A stretch of 64,000 bases of DNA from Pseudomonadota bacterium. Its GTDB lineage: Bacteria; Pseudomonadota; Gammaproteobacteria; Burkholderiales; JABEVD01. The notes under the pieces are model-generated. The model was not told the DNA's origin. It saw nothing but the letters and a program-made list of their open reading frames with translations, and did no database searches. The translations under genes were made by a program, and so were the position numbers. The stretch lies in assembly GCA_021802545.1 (NCBI GenBank), contig JAJZRS010000011.1:22110-86109 (forward strand), given 5' to 3'. Shown here one piece after another: positions 54,858 through 62,739 of this stretch (positions are counted from its first letter, which is position 1; each line of letters starts with the position of its first letter).

Positions 54858-55527
54858 TCGCGCAGTCGTCCTCCTTTCCGGAGGGCTTGACTCGGCGACA
54901 ACCCTGGCCTTGGCCAGGAAGGAAGGGTTCGCCTGCCATTGCCTGAGCCTCGACTACGGCCAGCGCCACAGGGCAGAGCTGCATGCTGCCGAAAAAGTCG
55001 CCAAATCGCTCGGCGCAGCAGAACACAAGACGGTGAAGCTCGACCTCACCGTGTTCGGGGGATCTGCCCTCACCGATTCGTCCATCGTCGTGCCCGTCGA
55101 TGCAACGGAAGGCATTCCAGTCACCTACGTTCCGGCCAGGAATACCATCATGCTCTCGCTTGCGCTCGCCTGGGCCGAAGTGCTGGGTGCGCAGGACATC
55201 TTCGTCGGGGTGAACGCGGTGGACTATTCCGGCTATCCGGACTGCAGGCCGGAATACGTGAAGGCATACGAGGCAATGGCGAATCTTGCGACCAAGGCAG
55301 GCGTGGAAGGCAGGAAATTGTCCGTCCATGCGCCGCTCATCAGGCTCTCCAAAGCGGAGATCATCCGGCTCGGGACGAGCCTGGGAGTGGACTATTCGCT
55401 CACCGTTTCATGCTACCAGGCCGACGACATGGGGCGCGCATGCGGGAAATGCGATTCGTGCAGATTGAGGCGCGAAGGGTTCATTCAGGCCGGAATTCTT
55501 GACCCCACGCGCTACTTCCAGGATTGA
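54841..55527 (+). CDS. queC: 7-cyano-7-deazaguanine synthase
   Basis: A 228-residue ATP-dependent enzyme converting CDG to preQ0. It has the PP-loop [13 protein letters not shown] (about 14-26), [15 protein letters not shown] and a zinc site in [21 protein letters not shown] near the C-terminus. Together with queE it supplies the queuosine precursor; QueD and QueF are not in the window. The stop TGA overlaps the -35 of the tRNA-Lys promoter. Confidence 0.97.
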   Translation: MKLDADRAVVLLSGGLDSATTLALARKEGFACHCLSLDYGQRHRAELHAAEKVAKSLGAAEHKTVKLDLTVFGGSALTDSSIVVPVDATEGIPVTYVPARNTIMLSLALAWAEVLGAQDIFVGVNAVDYSGYPDCRPEYVKAYEAMANLATKAGVEGRKLSVHAPLIRLSKAEIIRLGTSLGVDYSLTVSCYQADDMGRACGKCDSCRLRREGFIQAGILDPTRYFQD

Positions 55528-55551
55528 CATAAGTCCCACTCACGGTATAAT
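55524..55551 (+). promoter_or_regulatory. Consensus sigma70 promoter of the tRNA-Lys pair
   Basis: TTGACA (55524-55529) and TATAAT (55546-55551), both perfect, are 16 bp apart and begin inside the queC stop codon. Initiation near 55558 fits transcription of both tRNA-Lys genes. Confidence 0.85.
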
Positions 55552-55565
55552 TCCACGTTTCGCGT

Positions 55566-55641
55566 GGGTCGTTAGCTCAGTCGGTAGAGCAGCGGACTTT
55601 TAATCCGTTGGTCGCCAGTTCGAATCTGGCACGACCTACCA
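55566..55641 (+). tRNA. tRNA-Lys, anticodon TTT
   Basis: A 76-nt cloverleaf with encoded CCA: acceptor GGGTCGT/ACGACCT (one G-U), D-arm GCTC/GAGC, anticodon loop CTTTTAA and T-arm GCCAG/CTGGC. It reads AAA/AAG. Confidence 0.97.
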
Positions 55642-55654
55642 CAATCAACCCATC

Positions 55655-55730
55655 GGGTCGTTAGCTCAGCCGGTAGAGCAGCGGACTCTTAATCCGTTTG
55701 TCGACAGTTCGATCCTGTCACGACCCACCA
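55655..55730 (+). tRNA. tRNA-Lys, anticodon CTT (integration site)
   Basis: A 76-nt cloverleaf with encoded CCA: acceptor GGGTCGT/ACGACCC, anticodon loop CTCTTAA, T-arm GACAG/CTGTC. It reads AAG and is 13 bp after tRNA-Lys(TTT). Its 3' end borders the tyrosine-integrase element, so the attachment core probably lies in its 3' half. Confidence 0.97.
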
Positions 55731-55738
55731 TATAAAAC

Positions 55739-55775
55739 AATGGCTTGTGAGTATAAATCACAGGCCATTTGTCTT
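55739..55775 (+). terminator. Terminator-like hairpin after the tRNA-Lys genes
   Basis: AATGGCTTGTGA and TCACAGGCCATT pair over 12 bp (one G-U) around GTATAAA and are followed by TTGTCTTTG. It is a probable intrinsic terminator for the tRNA transcript, and it also lies where the integrase attachment arm would be. Confidence 0.6.
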
Positions 55776-55829
55776 TGCATCCAAGAAAAGGTACAGTTTC
55801 AGTACATTCGGTAACTTTTCGAGGTGACA

Positions 55830-56894
55830 ATGGCTACCATTACCAAGACTCCCGCAGGCACTTGGAAGGCTCTCATCAGGAAGCAAGGCTGGCCTACCAC
55901 GGCGAAAACTTTTCGAGTGAAAAGGGATGCTGAAGATTGGGCCAGGAGAACCGAGGATGAAATGGTTCGAGGGGTCTACATCGAACGCGCACAATCAGAG
56001 CGATTGACCGTCTCCGATGCGCTCGATCGTTATCTGAAAGAGGTGAGCCCGACGAAGAAAGCTAGTACAGAGGATCGTGAGAAAAAGAAAGTCGTCCAAC
56101 TTAACGCCTTCTTCGGAAAATATTCCCTTGCCGCAGTATCGCCGGTTTTGGTTGGTCAGTATCGGGATGAACGGCTCAAGGCTGGCAAAAGCAACAATAC
56201 GGTGCGCTTAGAGCTTGCGCTGCTGAGCCATTTGTTTAATACGGCGATCAAGGAATGGCAGGTAGGGCTAACATATAATCCCGTTTCGAATATCAGGAAG
56301 CCCTCGCCAGGCGAAGGTCGAGATCGACGGCTAACTCCGGAGGAGGAAGAGCGGCTTCTGGCCGCTGCCGATGCCCACAGTAACCCAATGTTCGGTTGGG
56401 TCGTCCGCCTCGCGCTTTACACGGGGATGCGCTCTGGAGAAATTCTAGGCCTGAAACGAAGCCAGGTCGATTTGAAAAAGCGCACAGTGCTACTAAGGGA
56501 CACAAAAAACGGAAGCGCACGAAGCGTCCCGCTTTCGAAACCGGCAACGGAAGTCATGCAGGCCGCCCTCAGCAATCCCATCAGACCCATTGATACCGAT
56601 CTCATTTTCTTCGGCGAACCTGGGAAGGACGGAAAGCGCCGCCCCTATGTCATCACGAAGATCTGGGCCGACCTGAAGAAGACGGAGCAACTAGATGATC
56701 TGCATTTCCATGACCTACGTCATGAATCGGTAAGTCGGCTGGTAGAATCAGGACTATCTGACCAGGAGGTATCCTCGATCAGCGGCCATAAATCCATGCA
56801 GATGCTGAAGCGCTATACTCATCTGCGAGCGGAGGATTTGGTCACTCGGCTAGATGATCTGGCGGCAGGTCGAACCGGTACTGGCGTGGAATAG
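55830..56894 (+). CDS. int: Tyrosine recombinase (phage-type integrase)
   Basis: A 354-residue integrase. It has an N-terminal arm-binding segment (about 1-55), a SAM-like core-binding domain (about 58-145), then the catalytic domain. Catalytic residues: Arg in YTGMRSGEIL (about 200), Lys in DTKNGSARSVPL, His-x-x-Arg in FHDLRHESVSRL (about 292-303), His in SGHKSMQML and Tyr in KRYTHL (about 330). ATG 55830 follows GAGG; a GTG two codons earlier is possible. It is 99 bp after tRNA-Lys(CTT) and its 3' end overlaps the regulator by 53 bp. Confidence 0.96.
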   Translation: MATITKTPAGTWKALIRKQGWPTTAKTFRVKRDAEDWARRTEDEMVRGVYIERAQSERLTVSDALDRYLKEVSPTKKASTEDREKKKVVQLNAFFGKYSLAAVSPVLVGQYRDERLKAGKSNNTVRLELALLSHLFNTAIKEWQVGLTYNPVSNIRKPSPGEGRDRRLTPEEEERLLAAADAHSNPMFGWVVRLALYTGMRSGEILGLKRSQVDLKKRTVLLRDTKNGSARSVPLSKPATEVMQAALSNPIRPIDTDLIFFGEPGKDGKRRPYVITKIWADLKKTEQLDDLHFHDLRHESVSRLVESGLSDQEVSSISGHKSMQMLKRYTHLRAEDLVTRLDDLAAGRTGTGVE

Positions 56895-57774
56895 AGTTCA
56901 AAGCTTTAGAGACCGCCTGCTTGGAAATGCCCAGCTCGGCGGCAATATCTATCTGTTTTTTTCCCGTTGCAAGCAGCATGATAATTTGCTTTTTCCGATC
57001 GCTGATTTTTTTGTCAACGAGCTGCCTCGCTGCATTCAAGAATTTCTCATCTTCATCAGGATAGGCTGCTAGCTGCTCAGTTAGTTTTTGAGCAAAGCGA
57101 TCGGAATTATTTTTCTGTTCTTCATGCCGCATTGGACCGCTTGATTTCTTCAGTGCTCGGGCTTCTTCCGCGAATTTTTCAGCATTTCGCTTTGCACGCA
57201 GGTAAGCTGAATTCCATGTGCCATCCAGGTTTTTAGGGCGATGCTCACTGCAATATCTAGCACTGAGCCTCGCTCTTTGATCGGGGTCGGCATCTGGCCA
57301 TGCACCGCTTTGAAGGAATGAAAAAAGCTCGGTTTGTTTCCCGCAAAATTGGCAGTTTGGGAAGTTTGCGCGACGAGAATTCACTCTATCCCCACTTGTT
57401 TTTCTGCCTCTTCGTGGCTTCTTGACCCGGCAATACATGGATAGATCAATCAGGGTGTCAAGAGTGGCTGAGAAATCTGAACTGATTTTCTGCAGCTTAT
57501 GCGATGCTCGCAGCCATTCGCGAAATTTGTTTTCTAGGAACAAGAAGCTTTTTTTGTGAGCTAGTTCACCTATATTTTCTTCCAAATTCAATTCATCAAG
57601 CCTGCTTTTGGGTAGGCACACCAAGTAACTATTCCAGGCCGGGTCAATTAATTCAAGGAAAAGAGAGTAGATAGAAAATCGGCTTGATCGAGTCGAATAC
57701 GCCCCACTTCTACTCAAAAATTGACGGGTAGCGTTGGCGACAATTTCATTGCAACCCGGCCAGATTATGTCCAT
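56842..57774 (-). CDS. Zinc-ribbon / HTH protein of the integrative element
   Basis: A 310-residue protein with a predicted zinc-binding stretch (CQFCGKQ, then YCSEHRP) around residues 140-190. A basic linker follows. The C-terminal helix-turn-helix IDIAAELGISKQAVSKALNSIP (about 275-296) resembles sigma-region-4/LuxR-type HTHs. ATG 57774 follows AGGAGGAT, preferred to an upstream ATG. It converges on the integrase with 53 bp overlap. I do not recognise the family; a regulator of integration or transfer is a guess. Confidence 0.7.
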   Translation of the reverse strand: MDIIWPGCNEIVANATRQFLSRSGAYSTRSSRFSIYSLFLELIDPAWNSYLVCLPKSRLDELNLEENIGELAHKKSFLFLENKFREWLRASHKLQKISSDFSATLDTLIDLSMYCRVKKPRRGRKTSGDRVNSRRANFPNCQFCGKQTELFSFLQSGAWPDADPDQRARLSARYCSEHRPKNLDGTWNSAYLRAKRNAEKFAEEARALKKSSGPMRHEEQKNNSDRFAQKLTEQLAAYPDEDEKFLNAARQLVDKKISDRKKQIIMLLATGKKQIDIAAELGISKQAVSKALNSIPRQYRFDLPPDHLAE

Positions 57775-57884
57775 ATCCTCCTCAATTACTATCAAGTCAA
57801 CTTATTCGACAAATTATTATGCTTCGTCAACCAGAAATCAAGCGTAATCTTTCGGAACGTTCAGGCAACTTTGTGAGGTCGAAA

Positions 57885-58097
57885 ATGAATTTGGAAGACA
57901 AGCTTTTTGAAAAATATGGGCCGCTTCTGAGTTTCGGCCAGTTAGCTTCGATCCTTGATCGCTCCGCTGAAGGATTGAGGGTTTCATTGAGAACAGAAAG
58001 CCAATGGTCGTTGAAAATAAATGCTGCTCGGTTGAAAGTTGGCCGTCGAGTCTACTTTAGGACAAGCGGCATAGCGACAGTATTGGAGGGCGATTGA
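57885..58097 (+). CDS. Small DNA-binding-like protein (excisionase/AlpA-like size)
   Basis: A 70-residue protein. LSFGQLASILDRSAEGLRVSLR looks like a helix-turn-helix, followed by a wing-like VGRRVYFRTSG. The size and its place a few genes from the integrase fit excisionase (Xis) or AlpA-type regulators, but no motif proves it. ATG 57885 follows GAGG; the frame is open 66 bp further upstream. Confidence 0.6.
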   Translation: MNLEDKLFEKYGPLLSFGQLASILDRSAEGLRVSLRTESQWSLKINAARLKVGRRVYFRTSGIATVLEGD

Positions 58098-58133
58098 GAA
58101 AGTACGCTGAAGGACTCTCGGGCGAAAAGCGCG

Positions 58134-58694
58134 ATGACCAAAAAATTTGAAAATAATACCGGGGGGGTTCTTCGGGTTGAATACAAAGGGCGTTGGGGGG
58201 CGGTGCCAGAGGAGTTGATCGAAGATCAACAGCTGTCCCTCGAGGCACGAGCGGTCGCGGCTTGGCTGGCCATCAGGCCACCTGGCTGGATCATAACCGT
58301 CATCGCGCTTCAAAATCGATTGCAACTGGGCCGTGATCGTTGGCGCAGGATCAGAAATGAGCTTCAAGCGGCAGGATATTTTGTGCAAAAACGATCCATT
58401 GGAGATGATGGAAAAATCCTTTGGATGCAAACTTTTAATCCTGTCCCAACGACAACCATCGACGGGTTTGCCAACGATGGTTCAGCCATCGATGGTTCAG
58501 CCAGCAATAAAAGAAAACCCAGAGGGTTTTCTGTATCAAAAAAACACCAGACATCAAATCGCAGTTGGATGAAGTCAGACGCCGGAATCATGCGAAGGGG
58601 AAAAGAGCTTAGGCTTGAAGCGCGACCAGGAGAGTCGATGCAAAGCTATTGCCTGCGCCTTGCGGCAGAGGAGAGGAAACAGCATGGCTCCTGA
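58134..58694 (+). CDS. Winged-helix protein, replication-initiator-like
   Basis: A 186-residue protein. The N-terminal half has a winged-helix pattern (LSLEARAVAAWLAIRPPGW and LQLGRDRWRRIRNELQAAGYFVQK), seen in helix-turn-helix proteins carried by plasmids and integrative elements and in DnaD/RepA-type initiators. A low-complexity patch follows (DGFANDGSAIDGSASN), then a basic C-terminus. Exact function is unknown. Confidence 0.6.
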   Translation: MTKKFENNTGGVLRVEYKGRWGAVPEELIEDQQLSLEARAVAAWLAIRPPGWIITVIALQNRLQLGRDRWRRIRNELQAAGYFVQKRSIGDDGKILWMQTFNPVPTTTIDGFANDGSAIDGSASNKRKPRGFSVSKKHQTSNRSWMKSDAGIMRRGKELRLEARPGESMQSYCLRLAAEERKQHGS

Positions 58695-59096
58695 TTTCCC
58701 CAGTGTGCTCTGTTTTTCTGTACATCAAGTGCGTGTCTCACCGTACTGCATTCTTCATGCGCCTGGCCGGGGCCAGGCTTCGCCCTGCAAGGGATCGCTT
58801 TGCTCCAATCCTCACCCGTTCGGTGCTCGCCTTCAGCTGCGCTCCGCATGCGGCTTCCGGGTTGGCCCCTGCTCCCCGTCCTACGCGGCGCATGCCCTAA
58901 GCAGCACAGACACGCACCCGAAGTACAGATCAAACAAAACCGATCTGTTACGGAAAAAAGAAGGGGGTGAGTAGGTATTTCATGGCAGCACATTTTAACT
59001 TCTGAGGAGAAACAAGTCAGGCGAGCCGTGAGGAAACACCGGAAGGCAAAGAAGGGAATTTTGATTACCAAGTAATCATAATTATTGGGAGGCGAT
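58695..59096 (+). other. Non-coding stretch with palindromes ahead of the T4SS block
   Basis: No convincing gene is present. Features seen: perfect arms GCCTGGCC/GGCCAGGC around GG at 58761-58778; an inverted repeat ACAGATC (58925-58931)/GATCTGT (58942-58948); and a GC-rich segment about 58770-58900 with many GCGC/GGCATG-type words. It could hold oriT, oriV or the promoter of the T4SS block; none is proven. Confidence 0.45.
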
Positions 59097-59690
59097 ATGT
59101 TCAATTCGTACCTTGGTTTCACAACTCGTTATACCAAATGGATTTTTTACATTCTGGTGGAGTTCTTTGGTCCACCGATAGGGGCGATCTCTGGGATTTT
59201 TGCCTACGGTGGCTTGGTTTCTTTCTTGATTTGGTCATTTTATTTGGCCATGTCTCCCCAGCCGATCCCGCACGGAAAGCTGGTCCTGTTTTCCTGTTTT
59301 GGGGCTGGCCTGGCCGGGTTTGCCCTGAATGAGGCTTACCAACATCTTTCCATGAATGCGTATGTCCACGCGCTGTATTCAGGCAAAGGCGAAGAGGAAG
59401 AAGCGGAGGGATGGATGCTCAAAATTAGCAACCGGCTTGGATTGGTCGTGATTTATGCGGCTTGCTCCTGGGCGGCCTATTTTCTATTCCAGCTGAAGAA
59501 TCTTCTTGAGGTGCTGGCCTGTGGGTTTTTCCTGTTCATGGTCCTGGGCAACGCCCTGGCCGTTCTCAGGTGGTTCGCTCGCCTCGACCTGGTTGGGCGT
59601 ATCAAATCTCGCATTCGCGATATCAGGGCTTCGATCGTTTCGCGCGACAAGCCGGGCGCGGTCGTTGTGCCTTTCCGTAAACGCAAATAA
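59097..59690 (+). CDS. Membrane protein of the T4SS-type block
   Basis: A 197-residue protein with about four to five hydrophobic segments (roughly residues 14-50, 62-85, 119-140 and 142-162) and a basic C-terminal tail (FRKRK). No signature is recognised. ATG 59097 follows GGGAGG. It is the first gene of a same-strand run of seven that ends with VirB5-like, and may be a conjugation-associated inner-membrane component. Confidence 0.65.
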   Translation: MFNSYLGFTTRYTKWIFYILVEFFGPPIGAISGIFAYGGLVSFLIWSFYLAMSPQPIPHGKLVLFSCFGAGLAGFALNEAYQHLSMNAYVHALYSGKGEEEEAEGWMLKISNRLGLVVIYAACSWAAYFLFQLKNLLEVLACGFFLFMVLGNALAVLRWFARLDLVGRIKSRIRDIRASIVSRDKPGAVVVPFRKRK

Positions 59691-59701
59691 AGGGGGAAAT
59701 T

Positions 59702-60025
59702 ATGGCCAGTAGCGAGGAAACGGCAAGGAAAAAGGAAGAGCGGGCCAAAGCACTGCTCGAGGAGGCTGCCCAGATCCGGAAGCAAATAGAGGCCAGGCGG
59801 CAGGACCAGGAAAGCCGCGCCTTCGAAAGGCAGCAAAAAGCATGGGGTCGGAGACCTTGGGAGACACATCGAAAGATTCTTGTAGGCGTAGCTGCTCTTT
59901 CGATTCTGAAGGAACTGCCGCCCGGGGAGAGGAACGCTTTTGCAGGCAAGCTCCTCGGCAAGCTGGAAGAGCGCGATCGCGCCACCCTGATGCAGTCACC
60001 CGAGTTTCAATCGTTCAAATTCTGA
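59702..60025 (+). CDS. Small charged coiled-coil protein, relaxosome-accessory-like
   Basis: A 107-residue soluble protein whose N-terminal ~55 residues form a Lys/Glu/Arg/Gln-rich helix (ARKKEERAKALLEEAAQIR). The C-terminal part (ILVGVAALSILKELPPGER) recalls small plasmid TraD/MobC-type accessory mobilisation proteins; that similarity is weak. ATG 59702 follows AGGGGG, 11 bp after the membrane-protein gene. Confidence 0.55.
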   Translation: MASSEETARKKEERAKALLEEAAQIRKQIEARRQDQESRAFERQQKAWGRRPWETHRKILVGVAALSILKELPPGERNAFAGKLLGKLEERDRATLMQSPEFQSFKF

Positions 60026-60039
60026 AAAAGGAGGTCATC

Positions 60040-60267
60040 ATGTATTTCACTGACACTGAGTTGCATGGATTCATCGCGCGAGCGACGGCCAAGATTTACA
60101 ACAGCCCCATGAATCGGATCGATTTGCCGCTTCCCCGAGGAAAGGAACTGGACGAAAAGCAGTTCGACCAAGTGCACACCTGGGCAAGGAGCCTGAAGAA
60201 ATTGGGGCTTTTTTCCAAATGTATCGTTTGCCACGATGGGATCCTCGTAAAAAAGGAGGAAGCATGA
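60040..60267 (+). CDS. Small protein of the T4SS-type block
   Basis: A 75-residue protein with a strong AAAAGGAGG ribosome-binding site before ATG 60040. Two cysteines near the C-terminus (FSKCIVCHDG) could bind metal. No family is recognised. It overlaps the next gene in an ATGA junction, supporting coupled translation. Confidence 0.6.
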   Translation: MYFTDTELHGFIARATAKIYNSPMNRIDLPLPRGKELDEKQFDQVHTWARSLKKLGLFSKCIVCHDGILVKKEEA

Positions 60268-60587
60268 ACAACACGTCGAACGAGCAGGATCGCGCCGAAA
60301 AGCGCCTGAGAAAAATCGGCGGCGGCCTGATCATCATTGCTGTTCTTTCTGCCTGTGCCTATTTCTTCCCACGTCACCCTGCTGTTGTGTCCTTTACCAT
60401 CCTGGGATCCTTGCTGGCCATCCTGAAAGCGGGCCGAGCAAAGCAGATTTTTGACCTTTTGAATTCTTTTTCTGAGTGGGCAATATCAATCTCGTACCAG
60501 GCGCTCGTGAAGATCCTTCGATGTGTTCGACGGATCCTCCAGGCCCTTCGCCTTTTGCCCAAAACGACAACTGAAAAGGAGGAATAG
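60264..60587 (+). CDS. Small membrane protein of the T4SS-type block
   Basis: A 107-residue protein with a charged N-terminus and hydrophobic segments at about 20-36 and 41-55, then an amphipathic C-terminal half. ATG 60264 follows AGGAGG and overlaps the previous stop. It ends 1 bp before the VirB6-like start. The topology could fit a VirB3-like protein, but no signature is visible and the family is not assigned. Confidence 0.6.
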   Translation: MNNTSNEQDRAEKRLRKIGGGLIIIAVLSACAYFFPRHPAVVSFTILGSLLAILKAGRAKQIFDLLNSFSEWAISISYQALVKILRCVRRILQALRLLPKTTTEKEE

Positions 60588-60588
60588 A

Positions 60589-61647
60589 ATGCTTCCACTC
60601 TATGCAGGAATTTTCCAACATATTGACAACCACCTGGTGAACTTCACCACAGAAAAAACCCAGGCGGTAGCTCAGCTTATTTCCCCTGCCGTGGAGGGCG
60701 GGGCCAGCATCTACATTCTGTTCCAGGGATATAACCACATGGCAGGATACGTCGAACAGCCGTTCCAGGAATTCGTGAGAATGACCCTGAAAATTGCGGT
60801 AATTCTCGGCGTGGCCCTCGGCGTCGGCAATTACAATGCCCTTGTGGTCGATTTTTTTCAGAATAGCCCGGTTGCTCTGGCCGCCGCCATCAGCGATGGG
60901 AATATTACAACCTTGGACGGAATCGGCAGCGTGCTCGATGGGATCATGGCAAACGTAATTGACGTCGGCCTATCGTTCTTCAATGTTTCCAGCTTCAGTT
61001 TGAGTGCCATTGGATACTCTCTGGTTGGAATTCTCGTTTGGGCTGTCGGTGGGGTCACGACCTTGTTAATCGCAGGCTACATTGTGATGGCGAAGATAGT
61101 GATGGCGATTACCCTGGCGCTTGGGCCAATATTTATTTCACTCGCCCTGTTCGACACCACAAAGAATCACTTCAATCAATTCTTGAACACGTTGTCCCAG
61201 TATGCCGTGCTCATCATTCTTTCCGTAGCAGCAAATTCTTTGATTATGAGCATGTTCTCTCAATCTGCGGCGCATTTGGCAAAGCTTGGGGCAGGGGCAC
61301 AGATTTCTGATCTGGCAGGGCTCTTCTTGACTGCCGGAATCGCGATTTATGTGTTGCTTCAGGTTCCATCCTGGGCGAGCAGCTTGGCCGGTGGTGTCGC
61401 GCTTGATACCGGAGGAATGAATCGCATGTTCCTGGGTGGTGCTGGCAAGGCTTGGAATTTGGCCACCATGAAGCAAACGCGTGATGTCAACAAAGAGGCG
61501 AAGAACAGGCTGGCCGTCAACAAGCGAATGAGCGAATTGGAAGCGAAGGCTGCCCCGAAAGGGGATGGCGGCGGAGATATTTCGCGGACCACAAAAAAAG
61601 GACCGCGCGTGGAATTGCCAAAATACCGGGACGGGTCATTTGATTAA
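60589..61647 (+). CDS. VirB6/TrbL-like type IV secretion membrane protein
   Basis: A 352-residue polytopic inner-membrane protein of the VirB6/TrbL type: an N-terminal extracytoplasmic stretch (about 1-50) and around six helices (near 70-90, 135-160, 165-190, 200-220, 225-245 and 255-275). It includes the family-typical ALGPIFISLALFDTTKNHFNQFL. A charged cytoplasmic tail follows (about 290-352). VirB6 lies at the base of the T4SS and contacts the substrate. ATG 60589 follows AAGGAGG. Confidence 0.85.
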   Translation: MLPLYAGIFQHIDNHLVNFTTEKTQAVAQLISPAVEGGASIYILFQGYNHMAGYVEQPFQEFVRMTLKIAVILGVALGVGNYNALVVDFFQNSPVALAAAISDGNITTLDGIGSVLDGIMANVIDVGLSFFNVSSFSLSAIGYSLVGILVWAVGGVTTLLIAGYIVMAKIVMAITLALGPIFISLALFDTTKNHFNQFLNTLSQYAVLIILSVAANSLIMSMFSQSAAHLAKLGAGAQISDLAGLFLTAGIAIYVLLQVPSWASSLAGGVALDTGGMNRMFLGGAGKAWNLATMKQTRDVNKEAKNRLAVNKRMSELEAKAAPKGDGGGDISRTTKKGPRVELPKYRDGSFD

Positions 61648-61659
61648 TAGGAGAACATC

Positions 61660-61902
61660 ATGAAACGAAAGATTATCGCAAAAGTGCTGGTCCTGGGCCT
61701 GCTGGTATGGGGCATGTATGTCGGCGCCACCGCCATATTCCATGAAACAGACGCCCTGCTACGGCTACAGGCGTTACAACTTGGTGACCTGATTACCCTT
61801 GTTGTCACAGCCACAATGACAGCCATGCTGCTTGCCAATATCACATTCATTGCGTCAAAGCTGAAGAAGGAACTAGTGCAAAACAGGCGCATTGATGATT
61901 AG
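61660..61902 (+). CDS. Small membrane protein between VirB6- and VirB5-like genes
   Basis: An 80-residue protein with two hydrophobic segments (about 5-27 and 41-66) and a basic C-terminus (KLKKELVQNRRIDD). There is no lipobox, so it is not a VirB7-type lipoprotein. Position between the two T4SS genes suggests a conjugation role such as entry exclusion, but that is inference. ATG 61660 follows AGGAG. Confidence 0.6.
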   Translation: MKRKIIAKVLVLGLLVWGMYVGATAIFHETDALLRLQALQLGDLITLVVTATMTAMLLANITFIASKLKKELVQNRRIDD

Positions 61903-61912
61903 GAGAAATGCC

Positions 61913-62611
61913 ATGAAACGAACGATCATTGCAACTGTACTGGCCTTGAGTTTGTCACCGGGGATGTCCGCCGCTCAGGGCATTCCTGTTTTCGATGCAC
62001 AGGCTTATCTTCAATGGATACAAGCATTGCAGAATGACACGGAGAAGATCGCCGCGTTGAAAGGCCAGTTGCAGGCCATGCAGCAGCAAATTCAGAATAC
62101 GACCGGTACAAGGGGCATGGGGCAGCTGGTCGGGCTTGGGGCCGCTCAATCCCTGATGGCCTCGTGGGGCTCGATTCTGCAACAGGTGCAGACATCGACG
62201 GGCACCTACGGCCAGCTGGTGAACCAGATCAAGGCGAATAATGCGATTCTGACGCCTGACCAGGTGAGCGCCATGTCCCCGCAACAGCAGCAGCTTCTTG
62301 AGCGGACCCGGAACCTTGGGGCACTTCAGCAAAGCATGGCCATGACGACGATGAATGTCGCCGGCCAGCAGATTCAGGAAATCCAGAACTTGACGACGCA
62401 GATCGACCAGGCCCAGGACCCGAAGGCGATCCAGGATCTGAATGCCGCTCTGAACGCCAAGAAGCTCGAACTTCAGAACACGCAAATGCAGATCACCGGC
62501 ATGAATCAGCAGATTCAGTCGGAGCAGCGGCTGATCGATGAACAGCAGCGTGAAATGGCGATTTCCAGGGCTGGGTCCTCAAGTACCATGCAGGTGGGAG
62601 TAACACCTTAG
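61913..62611 (+). CDS. VirB5/TrbJ-like type IV secretion pilus-associated protein
   Basis: A 232-residue exported protein with a signal peptide (MKRTIIATVLALSLSPGMSAA) and a mostly alpha-helical Gln/Ala/Met/Ile-rich mature region with three long coiled segments (YLQWIQALQNDTEKIAALKG, then QQSMAMTTMNVAGQQIQEIQ). This is the VirB5/TrbJ/TraC pattern of a minor pilin that sits at the pilus tip and aids cell contact. ATG 61913 follows AGGAGA. No further T4SS gene follows in the window. Confidence 0.8.
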   Translation: MKRTIIATVLALSLSPGMSAAQGIPVFDAQAYLQWIQALQNDTEKIAALKGQLQAMQQQIQNTTGTRGMGQLVGLGAAQSLMASWGSILQQVQTSTGTYGQLVNQIKANNAILTPDQVSAMSPQQQQLLERTRNLGALQQSMAMTTMNVAGQQIQEIQNLTTQIDQAQDPKAIQDLNAALNAKKLELQNTQMQITGMNQQIQSEQRLIDEQQREMAISRAGSSSTMQVGVTP

Positions 62612-62739
62612 TCATTGGGTGCGGAATAGCAATTTTAGACAAGCGCTTTGCGCCCGTTAGCTATTCACCATGTCAGGCGGATGGATCTTCAAGTGGGCCA
62701 TATATGGTATCAAGACGTTGGCATGTCTAGAAATTCTTG

